Assembly (NCBI RefSeq): GCF_008041935.1
Contig: NZ_VKAC01000016.1
Location: 31,804-95,803 of the forward strand
Direction of reading: 5' to 3'
Length of the DNA stretch: 64,000 bases
DNA from: Quadrisphaera setariae
GTDB taxonomy: Bacteria; Actinomycetota; Actinomycetes; Actinomycetales; Quadrisphaeraceae
In this document: piece after piece, positions 35,351 to 44,449 of the stretch
How positions within the stretch are numbered: the first letter of the stretch is position 1
Layout: every line of letters begins with the position of its first letter
Program-made: the position numbers and the translations under genes
Notes under the pieces: generated by a model
What the model saw: only the letters and a program-made list of their open reading frames with translations
The model's database searches: none
What the model was told of the DNA's origin: nothing

Positions 35351-36196
35351 TCAGGCCCCGCCCATGCCGGTCTCGGCGACGCCGCGCACGAGCCAGCGCT
35401 GGAGCACGACGAAGACGACCAGCACCGGCACCAGGGACAGCAGCGCCGCGGCGAACAGGCCCGTGTAGTCGAAGGTCTGCGCGGTGAGGAACTGCGACAG
35501 GTACACCTGGACGGTGAGCGCGCCGCTGCCGCTGCCGGCGACGACGAGCGGCCACAGGAACGCGTTCCACGCGCCCACGAAGCCCAGCACGGTGAGCGCC
35601 GAGGCGAAGGCGAGCGAGTTGGGCACCACGATGCGCACGAAGACCCCCAGGTGGCCGAGGCCGTCCAGCTTGCCCGCCTCCTCCAGCTCCTTGGGGAAGG
35701 CCAGGAAGAACTGGCGGAAGAGGAAGACGTTGAAGGCGCTGAACAGCGTAGGCACCACGAGGCCCTGGAGGGAGTCCACCCACCCGAGCTTGGCCACGAT
35801 GATGAAGTTGGGCAGGAAGGTCGTGGCGCCCGGGATGAGCAGCATGAGCACGGTGAGGGCGAACAGCGGCTGGGCGAGCCGGTGCGGGATCCGCGCCAGC
35901 GCGTAGCCCGCCATCGCCGCGACGACGATCTGCCCGACGGTCATGGAGACGGCCATGAGGCTGCTCGTGATGATGGCCGTGGTGAAGGACGGGTCCTCCA
36001 GGACGCGGCCGAAGGCGCTCCAGTCGGGCTGGGACGGCCACAGGACGAAGGTCCGCGACGCGATGTCCGCCGGGGAGGAGACCGCCGTCTTGACCATGAT
36101 GTAGAAGGGCAGCAGGAACAGCAGCCCCAGCACGGCCAGCACGGCGTAGCGCAGGGCCAGCAGGGCCCCCGCGCCCGGGCCGCGGACCCCGGTCAC
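35351..36196 (-). CDS. Carbohydrate ABC transporter permease (MalG-like)
   Basis: A 281-aa inner-membrane permease with six segments. The conserved EAA loop reads EEAGKLDGLGHLGVFVRIVVPNS. The C-terminus is typical of the MalG/LacG branch. The GTG start overlaps the stop of the first permease gene as GTGA. Together they form the channel of a sugar importer; the ATPase is missing from the locus. Confidence 0.92.
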   Translation of the reverse strand: MTGVRGPGAGALLALRYAVLAVLGLLFLLPFYIMVKTAVSSPADIASRTFVLWPSQPDWSAFGRVLEDPSFTTAIITSSLMAVSMTVGQIVVAAMAGYALARIPHRLAQPLFALTVLMLLIPGATTFLPNFIIVAKLGWVDSLQGLVVPTLFSAFNVFLFRQFFLAFPKELEEAGKLDGLGHLGVFVRIVVPNSLAFASALTVLGFVGAWNAFLWPLVVAGSGSGALTVQVYLSQFLTAQTFDYTGLFAAALLSLVPVLVVFVVLQRWLVRGVAETGMGGA

Positions 36197-37227
36197 GAGG
36201 GGGTCCCGGTGCGACGGGCGCGGCGCGACCGGCGCTTCGTGCGGTCTTCCGCGGCGGCGAAGCCGAAGAAGTAGTTCTGGCCCAGGGCCACCACCACCAT
36301 GATCGCCGTGAGGATGAGGGAGCCCGCGGAGCCCAGGCCGAAGTCGCGGTCTCCGCCGAGGGCCACCTGGTAGAGGTAGACGAGCGGGGGCCGGGTGTCG
36401 GGGTTCTTGGGCAGCAGGTTGATGAACTCGTCGAAGGCCTGGAAGGCGGCGACGAGCAGGAGCAGCAGCACGGCCGCGACGGTGGGTCGCAGCTGCGGCC
36501 ACGTCATGGAGAAGAAGCGGCGCGGACCGGCGGACAGGCCGTCGATGGCAGCGGCCTCGTACATCGTCTTGGGGATGCGCTGCAGCCCGGCGAGGAAGAG
36601 CAGCATGTAGAAGCCGACCTGCAGCCACAGGCGCACGGTGACGAGCACGACCCACCAGTACGGCGACTGCGCCAGCCAGGTGCTGATCGGCTCCAGGCCC
36701 ACCGCGGACAGCGCGGTGTTGGCCACTCCGGAGGGCAGGCCGCTGAACAGGCCCAGCTTCCAGATGAGCGAGGCCACCACGTAGGAGCAGGCGAGCGGGA
36801 TGAAGAACACCGAGCGCAGCAGCGCCTGGGCCGCCGGCAGCTCGTGCAGCAGCAGCGCCAGTCCCAGCGAGCAGGCCATCGTCACGGGGACGATGAAGAC
36901 GGCGAAGACGCCGAACGTCACCAGGGACTGGATGAACGCCTGGTCGGTGAGGAACCGCAGGTAGTTGTCGACGCCCACGAAGCGCACCGGCGTCAGGGAG
37001 CCGCGCGCCTCGGTGAAGCTCAGGTAGGCGCTCCACAGGATCGGGAGCACCGAGAAGACCGCCAGCCCTGCGAAGAACGGGCCCACGAGGATCCAGAAGG
37101 CCCGGTCGGTGCCGGGCAGCGCCGAGCCTGCGCGTCGGGGGCGCCGAGCGGGTGGGGCGCCGGCCCCGCCCCGGGGGGCGCCCCCGCCGGGCGCGTCCTG
37201 CGCCCGGCGGGGGGTGGTGGTGCTCAC
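36193..37227 (-). CDS. Carbohydrate ABC transporter permease (MalF-like)
   Basis: A 344-aa permease. A Pro/Arg-rich cytoplasmic N-terminus (about 45 aa) precedes six membrane segments, the first in FWILVGPFFAGLAVFSVLPILW. The EAA loop is YEAAAIDGLSAGPRRFFSMTWP. GTG 37227 overlaps the stop of the binding-protein gene as GTGA. Confidence 0.92.
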   Translation of the reverse strand: MSTTTPRRAQDAPGGGAPRGGAGAPPARRPRRAGSALPGTDRAFWILVGPFFAGLAVFSVLPILWSAYLSFTEARGSLTPVRFVGVDNYLRFLTDQAFIQSLVTFGVFAVFIVPVTMACSLGLALLLHELPAAQALLRSVFFIPLACSYVVASLIWKLGLFSGLPSGVANTALSAVGLEPISTWLAQSPYWWVVLVTVRLWLQVGFYMLLFLAGLQRIPKTMYEAAAIDGLSAGPRRFFSMTWPQLRPTVAAVLLLLLVAAFQAFDEFINLLPKNPDTRPPLVYLYQVALGGDRDFGLGSAGSLILTAIMVVVALGQNYFFGFAAAEDRTKRRSRRARRTGTPS

Positions 37228-38504
37228 TTCGCGAGCGAGTCGAGGGTCTGCTGGGCGGTCTGGGCGGCGGCCTGCAGCGTGCTGGTGGCGTCGGCGCCGC
37301 TGGTGATGATCTTCACAGCGGCGTCGTTGAAGGCCGTCTCCATGGCCGGGGTCCAGAACGGGCCCGCGGCGTAGCCGTACTGGGTGGCGGCGTCGACGCA
37401 GGTCTTGGCGGGTCCGCTGCCCAGCTGGGTGGTGGCCGAGGCGACGGAGGTCTGCGGCGGGATGTGGAAGCCGAAGTCCACCGAGAACGAGGTCTGGAAC
37501 TTCGTGTCGTCGATCCACTGCGCCTTCGCGGCGGCCTTGGCGGCGTCGACGTCGGAGGCCTTCGCGGCCACCTGCATGTTCCACCCGGAGACCATGACGA
37601 CCGGCTTGCCGCTGCCGAAGGCCGGGACGGGCATGGCCGCGACGTCGTCGCCGAGGGCCTTGACCATGGTGGGCACCGCCCACATGCCCTGCCAGGTGAT
37701 GGCGGCGAGGCCGGCGTTGAAGGAGGTCGCGTCCCACCAGTCGGTGGGGGAGCCCAGCAGGACGGCCTGCTTGTCGTTGGCCTCCTTGAGCTTGGTGAGG
37801 GCGCTGGCGACGTCGGCGGTCGCGAAGTTCACCTTCGTGTCGCCGTCGGACAGGAGGCCGCCGCCGCTGGCCGCGGCCGCGCTCTTGATGACGCCGGCGC
37901 CGCCGTCGTTGCCGAGCCAGAGGCCCTTCTGGTTGCCGCCGGTGAGCTCGATGCCCGCGGCGATGAGGTCGTCGAAGGTCTTGGGCTCGGCGATGCCGGC
38001 CTTCTGCAGCATGCTCGGGCGGTAGAAGATCAGCTGCGGGTCGCTGATCATCGGGATGCCGTAGATCTTGCCGTCGATGGTGACGACCTTCAGCGAGGTC
38101 TCGCTGAACTGCGCCTTGACCGGCTCCATGATGTCGGTGAGGTCGGCGTACTGGCCGGCGCGCGCCGAGGCGACGTCGATGGCGTTGTTCTCGAAGAGGT
38201 CCACGCCGCTGCCGGCGGTCAGGCGCGACTGCAGCTTGGGCGCGTAGTCGCCCAGGACCCAGTTCACCGTGATCTTGCTGGCGGTGTAGGCGGCCGCCCA
38301 CTTCTTCACGGCGTCCTCGACGCCCTCCTCGCCGTACTGGTGGAACCACTGCGACAGCCCGCCGCTGCCGCCCGAGCCGCCCGAGCCCCCGCCGGTGCCG
38401 CCGTCGTTGCCGCCGCAGGCGGACAGCAGCGGCGCGGTCACGGCGGCGGAGCCGAGGATGGCGAGGAGGGTGCGGCGGCTGAGGCCGTTCGGGGTGGTGA
38501 CCAT
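37224..38504 (-). CDS. Sugar-binding lipoprotein of ABC importer
   Basis: A 426-aa extracellular solute-binding protein, family 1. The N-terminus has a twin-Arg signal (SRRTLLAILGSAAV) ending in a lipobox LLSACGG, so it is probably exported folded and lipid-anchored. A Gly/Ser linker follows. Aromatic residues suited to sugar stacking include QWFHQYG and SPTDWWDATSF. It is first in the operon and divergent from beta-galactosidase, so a galactoside or galacto-oligosaccharide is the likely ligand (inference). Confidence 0.92.
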   Translation of the reverse strand: MVTTPNGLSRRTLLAILGSAAVTAPLLSACGGNDGGTGGGSGGSGGSGGLSQWFHQYGEEGVEDAVKKWAAAYTASKITVNWVLGDYAPKLQSRLTAGSGVDLFENNAIDVASARAGQYADLTDIMEPVKAQFSETSLKVVTIDGKIYGIPMISDPQLIFYRPSMLQKAGIAEPKTFDDLIAAGIELTGGNQKGLWLGNDGGAGVIKSAAAASGGGLLSDGDTKVNFATADVASALTKLKEANDKQAVLLGSPTDWWDATSFNAGLAAITWQGMWAVPTMVKALGDDVAAMPVPAFGSGKPVVMVSGWNMQVAAKASDVDAAKAAAKAQWIDDTKFQTSFSVDFGFHIPPQTSVASATTQLGSGPAKTCVDAATQYGYAAGPFWTPAMETAFNDAAVKIITSGADATSTLQAAAQTAQQTLDSLAK

Positions 38505-38570
38505 GTCTCGGCTCCTGGTGTGTGAGGCGCAGCGTTGCGTCACTCGAGCGGCGTCGCTCGGTGTCGAGGA

Positions 38571-38584
38571 TGTTAGCGATAACA
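38571..38584. promoter_or_regulatory. LacI-type operator O1
   Basis: TGTTAGCGATAACA, a CG-centred 14-bp palindrome with one central mismatched pair, lies 67 bp upstream of the binding-protein ATG. It matches the usual LacI/GalR-family TGTTANCGNTAACA form. Confidence 0.7.
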
Positions 38585-38714
38585 GGATCGTCGTCAAGCA
38601 CTTCGGCAGAGTCGTCACCGGGTGACGCCTCTTCGTGACCGGTTCGTGTCCTCCACGCTCCGCCGACCGCCCCGTGGGCTTCCTCGACGGCTCCCTCATC
38701 CGGCAGAGTGGCCT

Positions 38715-38728
38715 CGTGAGCGCTAACA
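38715..38728. promoter_or_regulatory. LacI-type operator O2 over lacZ start
   Basis: CGTGAGCGCTAACA shares 12 of 14 bases with TGTTAGCGCTAACA and covers the GTG start codon of the beta-galactosidase gene. Its centre is 144 bp from O1, a distance that would allow looping. Confidence 0.6.
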
Positions 38729-41700
38729 GCGACGTGCGTGAGCACTGGTTCGAGCAGCACGACCCGTCCCAGGGGGTGCTGCCGGCTCGTGCCGCGCTGC
38801 GCTCGGACGCGCCCGAGCTCGACCTGTCCGGTGACTGGCGCTTCCGCTGGAGCCCGCACGCCGACGTCGAGGAGTCCTTCGCGCAGCCCGGCTTCGACGA
38901 CTCCGCCTGGGACCTGCTGGCCGTGCCCGGCCACTGGCAGCTCGCGCCGCAGAACACCGACGGCCGCTACGGCCGGCCCGCCTACACCAACGTGCAGTAC
39001 CCCTTCCCCGTCGACCCGCCCTTCGTGCCGGACGAGAACCCGACCGGCGACCACCGCGTCGTCGTCGTCGTCCCCGACGACCTCGCCGCCGTCGTGGCGG
39101 CCGGAGGCCGTGCGGTGCTGCGCTTCGAGGGCGTCGACTCCGCCTTCCGCGTGTGGGTGGACGGCACCGAGGTGGGCCGCTCGGTCGGCTCGCGCCTGGT
39201 GTCCGAGATCGACGTCACCGACCACCTCCCCTCCGCCGGCGAGCAGGTCGTCCTCGCGGTCCGCGTGCACCAGTGGTCCTCGGGCTCCTACCTGGAGGAC
39301 CAGGACATGTGGTGGCTGTCGGGGATCTTCCGCGACGTGCGCCTGCTCGGCCGCCCCGCCGGCGGCGTCGACGACGTGCACGTGCACGCCGGCTACGACC
39401 ACGCCACCGGCACCGGCTCCCTGCGCGTGGAGGTCGTCACCGCGGCCGGCGGCACGACGACGGCCCGCGTGCTCGTGCCCGAGCTCGGCCTCGACCTCGC
39501 ACCCGGCGAGGACGCGGTGGTCCCGGTCGACCCGTGGAGCGCGGAGTCCCCGCGCCTGTACGACGCCGAGGTGGCCACCGCCACCGAGCGCGTCCGCCTG
39601 CGCATCGGCTTCCGCACCGTGGCGATCGTCCCGTCCACGACCGGCGACTGGGACGTCTTCACCGTCAACGGCGCCCGCACCCTCATGCGCGGCGTCAACC
39701 GCCACGAGGTGTCCGCCGACCGCGGCCGCTCCACCACCCCCGCCGAAGACCTCGCCGACGTGCTGCTCATGAAGCAGCACGGGGTCAACGCCGTCCGCAC
39801 CAGCCACTACCCGCCGCACCCGCGCTTCCTCGACCTGTGCGACGAGCACGGGCTGTGGGTCGTCGACGAGTGCGACCTCGAGACGCACGGCTTCTGGTAC
39901 AACTCCTGGCGCCGCAACCCCTCCGACGACCCGGCGTGGGAGGCGCCCATGGTCGACCGGATGGTGCGCACCGTGCACCGCGACAAGAACCACGCCAGCG
40001 TGGTCATGTGGTCGCTCGGCAACGAGAGCGGCGTCGGCCGCAACCTGTCCGCCATGGCCCGCGCCGCCCGCGAGGTCGGCACCGGCCTGCCCCTGCACTA
40101 CGAGCACGACTGGGGCTTCCACGACGTCGACGTGTACAGCCGCATGTACGCCTCCCACGCCGAGGTCGAGCGCATCGCCCGCGGTGCGGAGGCGCACCTG
40201 GGCAGCGACGAGGCGATGGAGCAGGACGGGCAGACCGCCGGCCCGCGCGACGACGCCGCGGACGCGCGCCGGCGCCGCCTGCCCTTCGTGCAGTGCGAGT
40301 ACGTGCACGCCATGGGCCTGGGCCCCGGAGGCGTGGCGGAGTACCAGGACCTCTTCGAGTCCTCCGACCGCGTCATGGGCGGCTTCGTGTGGGAGTGGAT
40401 CGACCACGGCCTGCGCCAGGTCGCTGACGGCCGCGAGCGCTGGGCGTACGGCGGCGACTTCGGCGAGGTGACGCACGACGGCAACTTCGTGGCCGACGGC
40501 CTCCTCTTCCCCGACCGGACGCCCTCGCCCGGGCTGCTCGACGTGGCCGTCGCCTACGCACCGGTCAAGGTCGTGCCCGCCGCTGGCGCGCCCGCCGGGG
40601 CGCCGGCGGTGACGGTCACCAACCGCTACGACGTCCGGGACCTCTCCGGCGTCTCCCTGCGATGGGTGAGGGAGGACGACGGCGAGGAGGTCGCCAGCGG
40701 CGAGCTGGTCACCCCGGACCTCGCGCCCTGGGCCAGCGCCGACGTGGCACTGCCGGCGGAGGCCCTCGTGCCGGCGCGCGGCGGCACTGGTCGACAGCTG
40801 GAGCGGTGGGTCACGGTGACGGCCGTCTCCCGCAAGGACGAGCCGTGGGCCGCCGCCGGGCACGTGCTGGGCTCCGGCCAGGTGGCGCTGGACCCGCTGC
40901 CGTCGTCGTCCTCCTCGACGACGGCGGCCGGTGCTGCTGCTGCGGAGCCGGTGCGGCGCGGAGCCGACCTGGTCCTCGGCGGTGCCTCCTTCGACGCGCG
41001 CACCGGTGCGCTGCACCGCCTCGGCGGGCTGCCGGTGCACGGGCTCCGCCTCGACCTGTGGCGCGCGCCCACCGACAACGACGAGGGCGAGAACGGCAAG
41101 ATCGCCGACGCCTGGCGCGAGGCCAAGCTCCACCAGCTCACCCACCAGGTCCGCGAGGTCCGCGTGGACGGCGGCTCGCTCGTGGTGACCACGCGCGTGG
41201 CGCCGCCCCTGCACGACCACGGCGTCCTGGCCACCTTCCGGTGGACGGCGCTCGAGCCCGGCGGCGCCGGCGGCGCCGGCGGCGCCGCCGTGCGCCTGGA
41301 CGTGCACGTGCAGCCGCAGGGGGAGCAGTCCCTGCCGTGGCCGCGCCTCGGGGTGCGCCTGCACCTGCCGCGCGCCCTCGACCGGGTCGCGTGGTTCGGC
41401 CGCGGACCCGGCGAGGCCTACCCCGACACGGGTCTGGCGGCACGCGTCGGGCGGTTCAGCGCGTCGGTCGCGGAGCTGCAGACGCCGTACGTCATGCCGC
41501 AGGAGAACGGCCACCGCGCCGACGCCCGCTGGCTGGAGCTCACCGGCGGCGAGCTGGTCGGGAGCCCGCGCACGTCGGGCCTGCGCGTGGAGGGCACCCC
41601 CACCACGGGCTTCACCGCCCGCCGGTGGACCACCGAGGAGCTGGCCGCGGCCCGCCACGACGCCGAGCTCGTGCCCGGTCCCGACCTCGTGGTGACCCTC

Positions 41701-41817
41701 GACGCCGCCCTGCACGGCACCGGTACCGCCTCGTGCGGACCCGCCGTGCTGCCCCAGTACGTGCTGCACCCGGCCGAGCGCTCGTTCTCCGTGGTCCTGC
41801 GGGAGCTGCCCGCCTGA
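38716..41817 (+). CDS. lacZ: GH2 beta-galactosidase
   Basis: A 1033-aa LacZ-type enzyme hydrolysing terminal beta-galactosides. The jelly-roll sugar-binding domain is at the N-terminus, the acid/base is Glu437 in SLGNESGVG, and the nucleophile is Glu528 in VQCEYVHAMG. A WEWIDHGLRQ strand follows, and the C-terminal small-chain domain has LWRAPTDNDEGENG. No signal peptide is present, so it is cytoplasmic and depends on import. The start is GTG 38716, which overlaps operator O2. An Ala/Gly-rich insertion with Ser-repeat SSSSST lies near residue 735. It is divergent from the importer operon. Confidence 0.95.
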   Translation: MSANSDVREHWFEQHDPSQGVLPARAALRSDAPELDLSGDWRFRWSPHADVEESFAQPGFDDSAWDLLAVPGHWQLAPQNTDGRYGRPAYTNVQYPFPVDPPFVPDENPTGDHRVVVVVPDDLAAVVAAGGRAVLRFEGVDSAFRVWVDGTEVGRSVGSRLVSEIDVTDHLPSAGEQVVLAVRVHQWSSGSYLEDQDMWWLSGIFRDVRLLGRPAGGVDDVHVHAGYDHATGTGSLRVEVVTAAGGTTTARVLVPELGLDLAPGEDAVVPVDPWSAESPRLYDAEVATATERVRLRIGFRTVAIVPSTTGDWDVFTVNGARTLMRGVNRHEVSADRGRSTTPAEDLADVLLMKQHGVNAVRTSHYPPHPRFLDLCDEHGLWVVDECDLETHGFWYNSWRRNPSDDPAWEAPMVDRMVRTVHRDKNHASVVMWSLGNESGVGRNLSAMARAAREVGTGLPLHYEHDWGFHDVDVYSRMYASHAEVERIARGAEAHLGSDEAMEQDGQTAGPRDDAADARRRRLPFVQCEYVHAMGLGPGGVAEYQDLFESSDRVMGGFVWEWIDHGLRQVADGRERWAYGGDFGEVTHDGNFVADGLLFPDRTPSPGLLDVAVAYAPVKVVPAAGAPAGAPAVTVTNRYDVRDLSGVSLRWVREDDGEEVASGELVTPDLAPWASADVALPAEALVPARGGTGRQLERWVTVTAVSRKDEPWAAAGHVLGSGQVALDPLPSSSSSTTAAGAAAAEPVRRGADLVLGGASFDARTGALHRLGGLPVHGLRLDLWRAPTDNDEGENGKIADAWREAKLHQLTHQVREVRVDGGSLVVTTRVAPPLHDHGVLATFRWTALEPGGAGGAGGAAVRLDVHVQPQGEQSLPWPRLGVRLHLPRALDRVAWFGRGPGEAYPDTGLAARVGRFSASVAELQTPYVMPQENGHRADARWLELTGGELVGSPRTSGLRVEGTPTTGFTARRWTTEELAAARHDAELVPGPDLVVTLDAALHGTGTASCGPAVLPQYVLHPAERSFSVVLRELPA

Positions 41818-41852
41818 GAAACAGCGGGGCCGGTGGCGGCAAGGAGCGGGGT

Positions 41853-42461
41853 GTGAGCCCACCCCAGCCCCCACCGGCCGACAGCGCTGAGCAGCGCTTC
41901 CGCGCGCTGTACGCCGACGTCCACGCCGACGTCCTCAGGTTCGTGTGGCGCCGTTCGGCCGCCGAGGCGGTTAGCAGTGCGGAGGACGTCGTCGCCGACG
42001 CCTTCCTCGCGGCGTGGCGCCGCTTCGACGACGCCCCCCGTCGCCTGGACGCCCAGCGCGCCTGGGTGTTCGGCATCGCCCGCAACTGCCTGCTGACCAC
42101 CCGGCGGGGCAGCGGGCGGCGGGAGGCGCTCGCGGTGCGCGTCAACGACGCTGCCGATGACTCCGGCGCCCTGACGACGACCCCGCACGACGAGCTGGTC
42201 GCCGGGCTCGACCTCGCCGCCGCGTGGCGGCGCCTCGCACCTGCCGAGCAGGAGGTGCTGGCCCTCACCGTCTTCGAGGACCTCACCTCCGCGCAGGCGG
42301 CGCTGGTGCTCGGCACCACCCCCACCGGCTACCGGCTGCGCCTCATGCGCGCCCGCCGCGCGCTGCGCGGCCACCTGTCCGACGGCGACGCCGCGGAGCC
42401 CGCTCCGGCACCGCGCCGCGTCTCCCCGCCCGCGACCGACGCCCTGGAGGCGACCCGATGA
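41853..42461 (+). CDS. ECF-type RNA polymerase sigma factor
   Basis: A 202-aa sigma-70 family protein. Region 2 runs from about residue 15 (RFRALYADVHADVLRFVWRR) through AEDVVADAFLAAWRRFDDAP and WVFGIARNCLLTTRR. Region 4 is LAPAEQEVLALTVFEDLTSA, then QAALVLGTTPTGYRLRLMRARRALRG. The tail is disordered. AAGGAG stands 6 nt before GTG 41853. It overlaps the next membrane protein gene by ATGA, the standard sigma/anti-sigma layout. Confidence 0.9.
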   Translation: MSPPQPPPADSAEQRFRALYADVHADVLRFVWRRSAAEAVSSAEDVVADAFLAAWRRFDDAPRRLDAQRAWVFGIARNCLLTTRRGSGRREALAVRVNDAADDSGALTTTPHDELVAGLDLAAAWRRLAPAEQEVLALTVFEDLTSAQAALVLGTTPTGYRLRLMRARRALRGHLSDGDAAEPAPAPRRVSPPATDALEATR

Positions 42462-43351
42462 GCCAGAGCCGCATCCCCGACCCCTCCCTCGACGCCGCCC
42501 TGCGTCGTCTTGACGCGGCACCGCGGGCGCCCCTCGACGACGTCGCCCGCGTGCGCGCCACCTCCGTGCTGGAGCGGACGCTCGCGGTCGGGCAGCTGCC
42601 TGACGCGCGTGCCGCCGGGCGGCGCGACCCCCTCGTCCCCCGCCCGCGGCGCACCGGAGTCCGCGTCGCGCTGCTCGCTGGTGCTGCCGCGGCCGTCGCG
42701 GTGGCCATCGGGGCCGCCCAGGTGCTCGGCGGTGGCGCCACGGCCTACGCCGACTCGTGGGAGCCGGTGCCGGCGCCCGCCAGCGCGGCTGACGTCGCGG
42801 CCGCCGAGCGCGCCTGCGCCGGCACAGCGCGCTCGGTGGCGGGGGACGGTGCCTCGAGGCTGCAGCCGCGACTCGCCGAGCGCCGGGGTGACCTCGTGCT
42901 CCTCGCGATGGACGACGGCGCCCCCGAGCCGGCGACGGTGATGTGCGTCGCCGCGCTGCCTCCCGGTGGGGGAGCCGACTTCCTCTCCGGCAGCGGGGGC
43001 GGCGGAGTGGTCAGGCCCCCCGCCGACGGCGTCACGGACGCGGGGATCTTCGAGCGGACCACCCCCGGTGACGAGCTGTCGGTCATCGACGGCCTCGCCG
43101 GCGAGCACGTGGAGGCGGTCACCGTGCGCACCGCGGACGGCCGCGCCGTGGAGGCGACGGTCGAGGGCGGCCACTACGCCGCCTGGTGGCCCGGCCGCGC
43201 GATGGTCGAGAGCGACCAGCCCCTGCCGTCCGGTGCGCAGGGCGGGTGCGCGGGCGACTGCGACGGCGGTCAGCCGGTGCCGAGCTACACCCTCGACGTC
43301 ACCCTCGACGACGGCACCGTCCTGCGGCACGTGGTGCCCAGCGCCGGCTGA
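42458..43351 (+). CDS. Membrane protein, putative anti-sigma partner
   Basis: A 297-aa single-pass protein. The cytoplasmic part (residues 1-65) contains SLDAALRRLDAAPRAPLDDVARVR, residues about 67-92 form a transmembrane helix (VRVALLAGAAAAVAVAIGAA), and the rest is outside with two Cys in GGCAGDCDGG that could form a disulfide. There is no zinc-finger HxxxCxxC motif. Coupling to an ECF sigma gene (ATGA) suggests it holds the sigma factor inactive (inference from context). Confidence 0.75.
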   Translation: MSQSRIPDPSLDAALRRLDAAPRAPLDDVARVRATSVLERTLAVGQLPDARAAGRRDPLVPRPRRTGVRVALLAGAAAAVAVAIGAAQVLGGGATAYADSWEPVPAPASAADVAAAERACAGTARSVAGDGASRLQPRLAERRGDLVLLAMDDGAPEPATVMCVAALPPGGGADFLSGSGGGGVVRPPADGVTDAGIFERTTPGDELSVIDGLAGEHVEAVTVRTADGRAVEATVEGGHYAAWWPGRAMVESDQPLPSGAQGGCAGDCDGGQPVPSYTLDVTLDDGTVLRHVVPSAG

Positions 43352-43370
43352 CGCCGCCGCCCGGGCGAGG

Positions 43371-44354
43371 TCAGGCGGTCCAGGCCTCGAGGTGCGCGAG
43401 CGCTGAGCGGCCGTCGGCCGGCAGCTGCCCCCACCACGCGCGCAGGTCCGCGCGGGTGGGGGCGCTGCTGGCCCCACCGGCGCGTCGCACGGACAGCGCC
43501 GAGCACACCACCGCGGCCTGGAGCTGCTCGCGCAGGGGCCAGTCCTCCAGGCCGGCGGCCATGAAGGTCGCGACGAACACGTCGCCGGCGCCGGTCGTGT
43601 CGACGACCGGCTCGTCGAAGAGGCCACCCAGCTCCGTCCGTCCGGCGCCGCCGACCTCCACCAGACCGCTGCCGTCGCAGGCGACCACGCCGCGCGCACC
43701 GCGCGTCACCACCGCGAGCCCCACGTGCTCGGCCAGCGCCGCTGCCGCGGCCTCGGGCGAGGCCGTGTCGGTGGCGCGCTGGGCCTCGTCGTCGTTGGGG
43801 ACGAAGACGTCGACGTCGGCGAGGTGGGACCGCACCTGCGCGCCCCACCCGGGGGTGTCGACGTAGCCGATGCCCCCGACCACGGTGCAGCCGCGCTGGC
43901 GCAGACCCCCGACCCACAGCGGGACCGGCGCGGAGACGTCCACGTGCAGGGCGCGGGGCAGGTGCCGCGGACCCGGCTGCTGGGTGAGCTGGCGCCAGCG
44001 GGGCACCTCGTGGGTGACGAACGTCCGGTCGCCACCGGCGACGACGGCGACGGACACGGGCGTCCCGACGGCCTCGCTGCGCTCCGCCCCGTCGAGCACC
44101 AGGCCGGGCTCGCTGCTCAGCGCCGTGACGAGCCGGTCGCCCCACTCGTCGGTGCCGAACCGGGTGAGCAGCGCTGTGCGCGCGCCGACGCGCGCCGCGG
44201 CGACGGCGCGGGTGGCCGTGCCTCCGGGGCTGACGTCGAGGGATGTCGCGTAGACCTCGCTGCCCAGCACCGGCAGCGCGCCGACCCCGCCCATGACGAG
44301 GTCGAGGTAGACGGGACCGAGGAAGGCCAGGTCGACGTCGGCGGGCTGCGTCAT
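43371..44354 (-). CDS. PfkB-family carbohydrate kinase
   Basis: A 327-aa ribokinase-like kinase. The N-terminal glycine motif is VSPGGTATRAVAAARVGA and the C-terminal signature is VVDTTGAGDVFVATFMAA, whose Asp is the catalytic base and GAGD the anion hole. ATG 44354 has CAGGAT 8 nt upstream. Substrate unknown: ribose, fructose, tagatose or a nucleoside are all possible. It is divergent from the DeoR/GH4 genes and shares their regulatory gap. Confidence 0.9.
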   Translation of the reverse strand: MTQPADVDLAFLGPVYLDLVMGGVGALPVLGSEVYATSLDVSPGGTATRAVAAARVGARTALLTRFGTDEWGDRLVTALSSEPGLVLDGAERSEAVGTPVSVAVVAGGDRTFVTHEVPRWRQLTQQPGPRHLPRALHVDVSAPVPLWVGGLRQRGCTVVGGIGYVDTPGWGAQVRSHLADVDVFVPNDDEAQRATDTASPEAAAAALAEHVGLAVVTRGARGVVACDGSGLVEVGGAGRTELGGLFDEPVVDTTGAGDVFVATFMAAGLEDWPLREQLQAAVVCSALSVRRAGGASSAPTRADLRAWWGQLPADGRSALAHLEAWTA

Positions 44355-44362
44355 GACGCGCG

Positions 44363-44368
44363 ATCCTG
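44363..44368 (-). promoter_or_regulatory. -10 element for PfkB kinase gene
   Basis: CAGGAT on the minus strand ends 8 nt before ATG 44354. Confidence 0.3.
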
Positions 44369-44374
44369 GCACAA

Positions 44375-44392
44375 CTGCGCGCTTTCGCGCAG
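44375..44392. promoter_or_regulatory. Inverted repeat, candidate DeoR operator
   Basis: CTGCGCG-CTTT-CGCGCAG, perfect 7-bp arms, lies between the divergent PfkB and DeoR genes. The half-site CGCGCAG recurs at 44426-44432, 40 bp on. Placement suits autoregulation by the DeoR protein. Confidence 0.5.
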
Positions 44393-44449
44393 CACGAGCC
44401 CCCTGTCCGCGTCGTTGACCGAAAACGCGCAGTGCGCTTGACTGGAAGT

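Noticed and set aside
36193..41874. A 1893-codon minus-strand frame reaching through the lacZ region
   Set aside because: Only its last 345 codons are the real MalF-like permease. The rest is antisense to beta-galactosidase and out of frame with the binding-protein gene.
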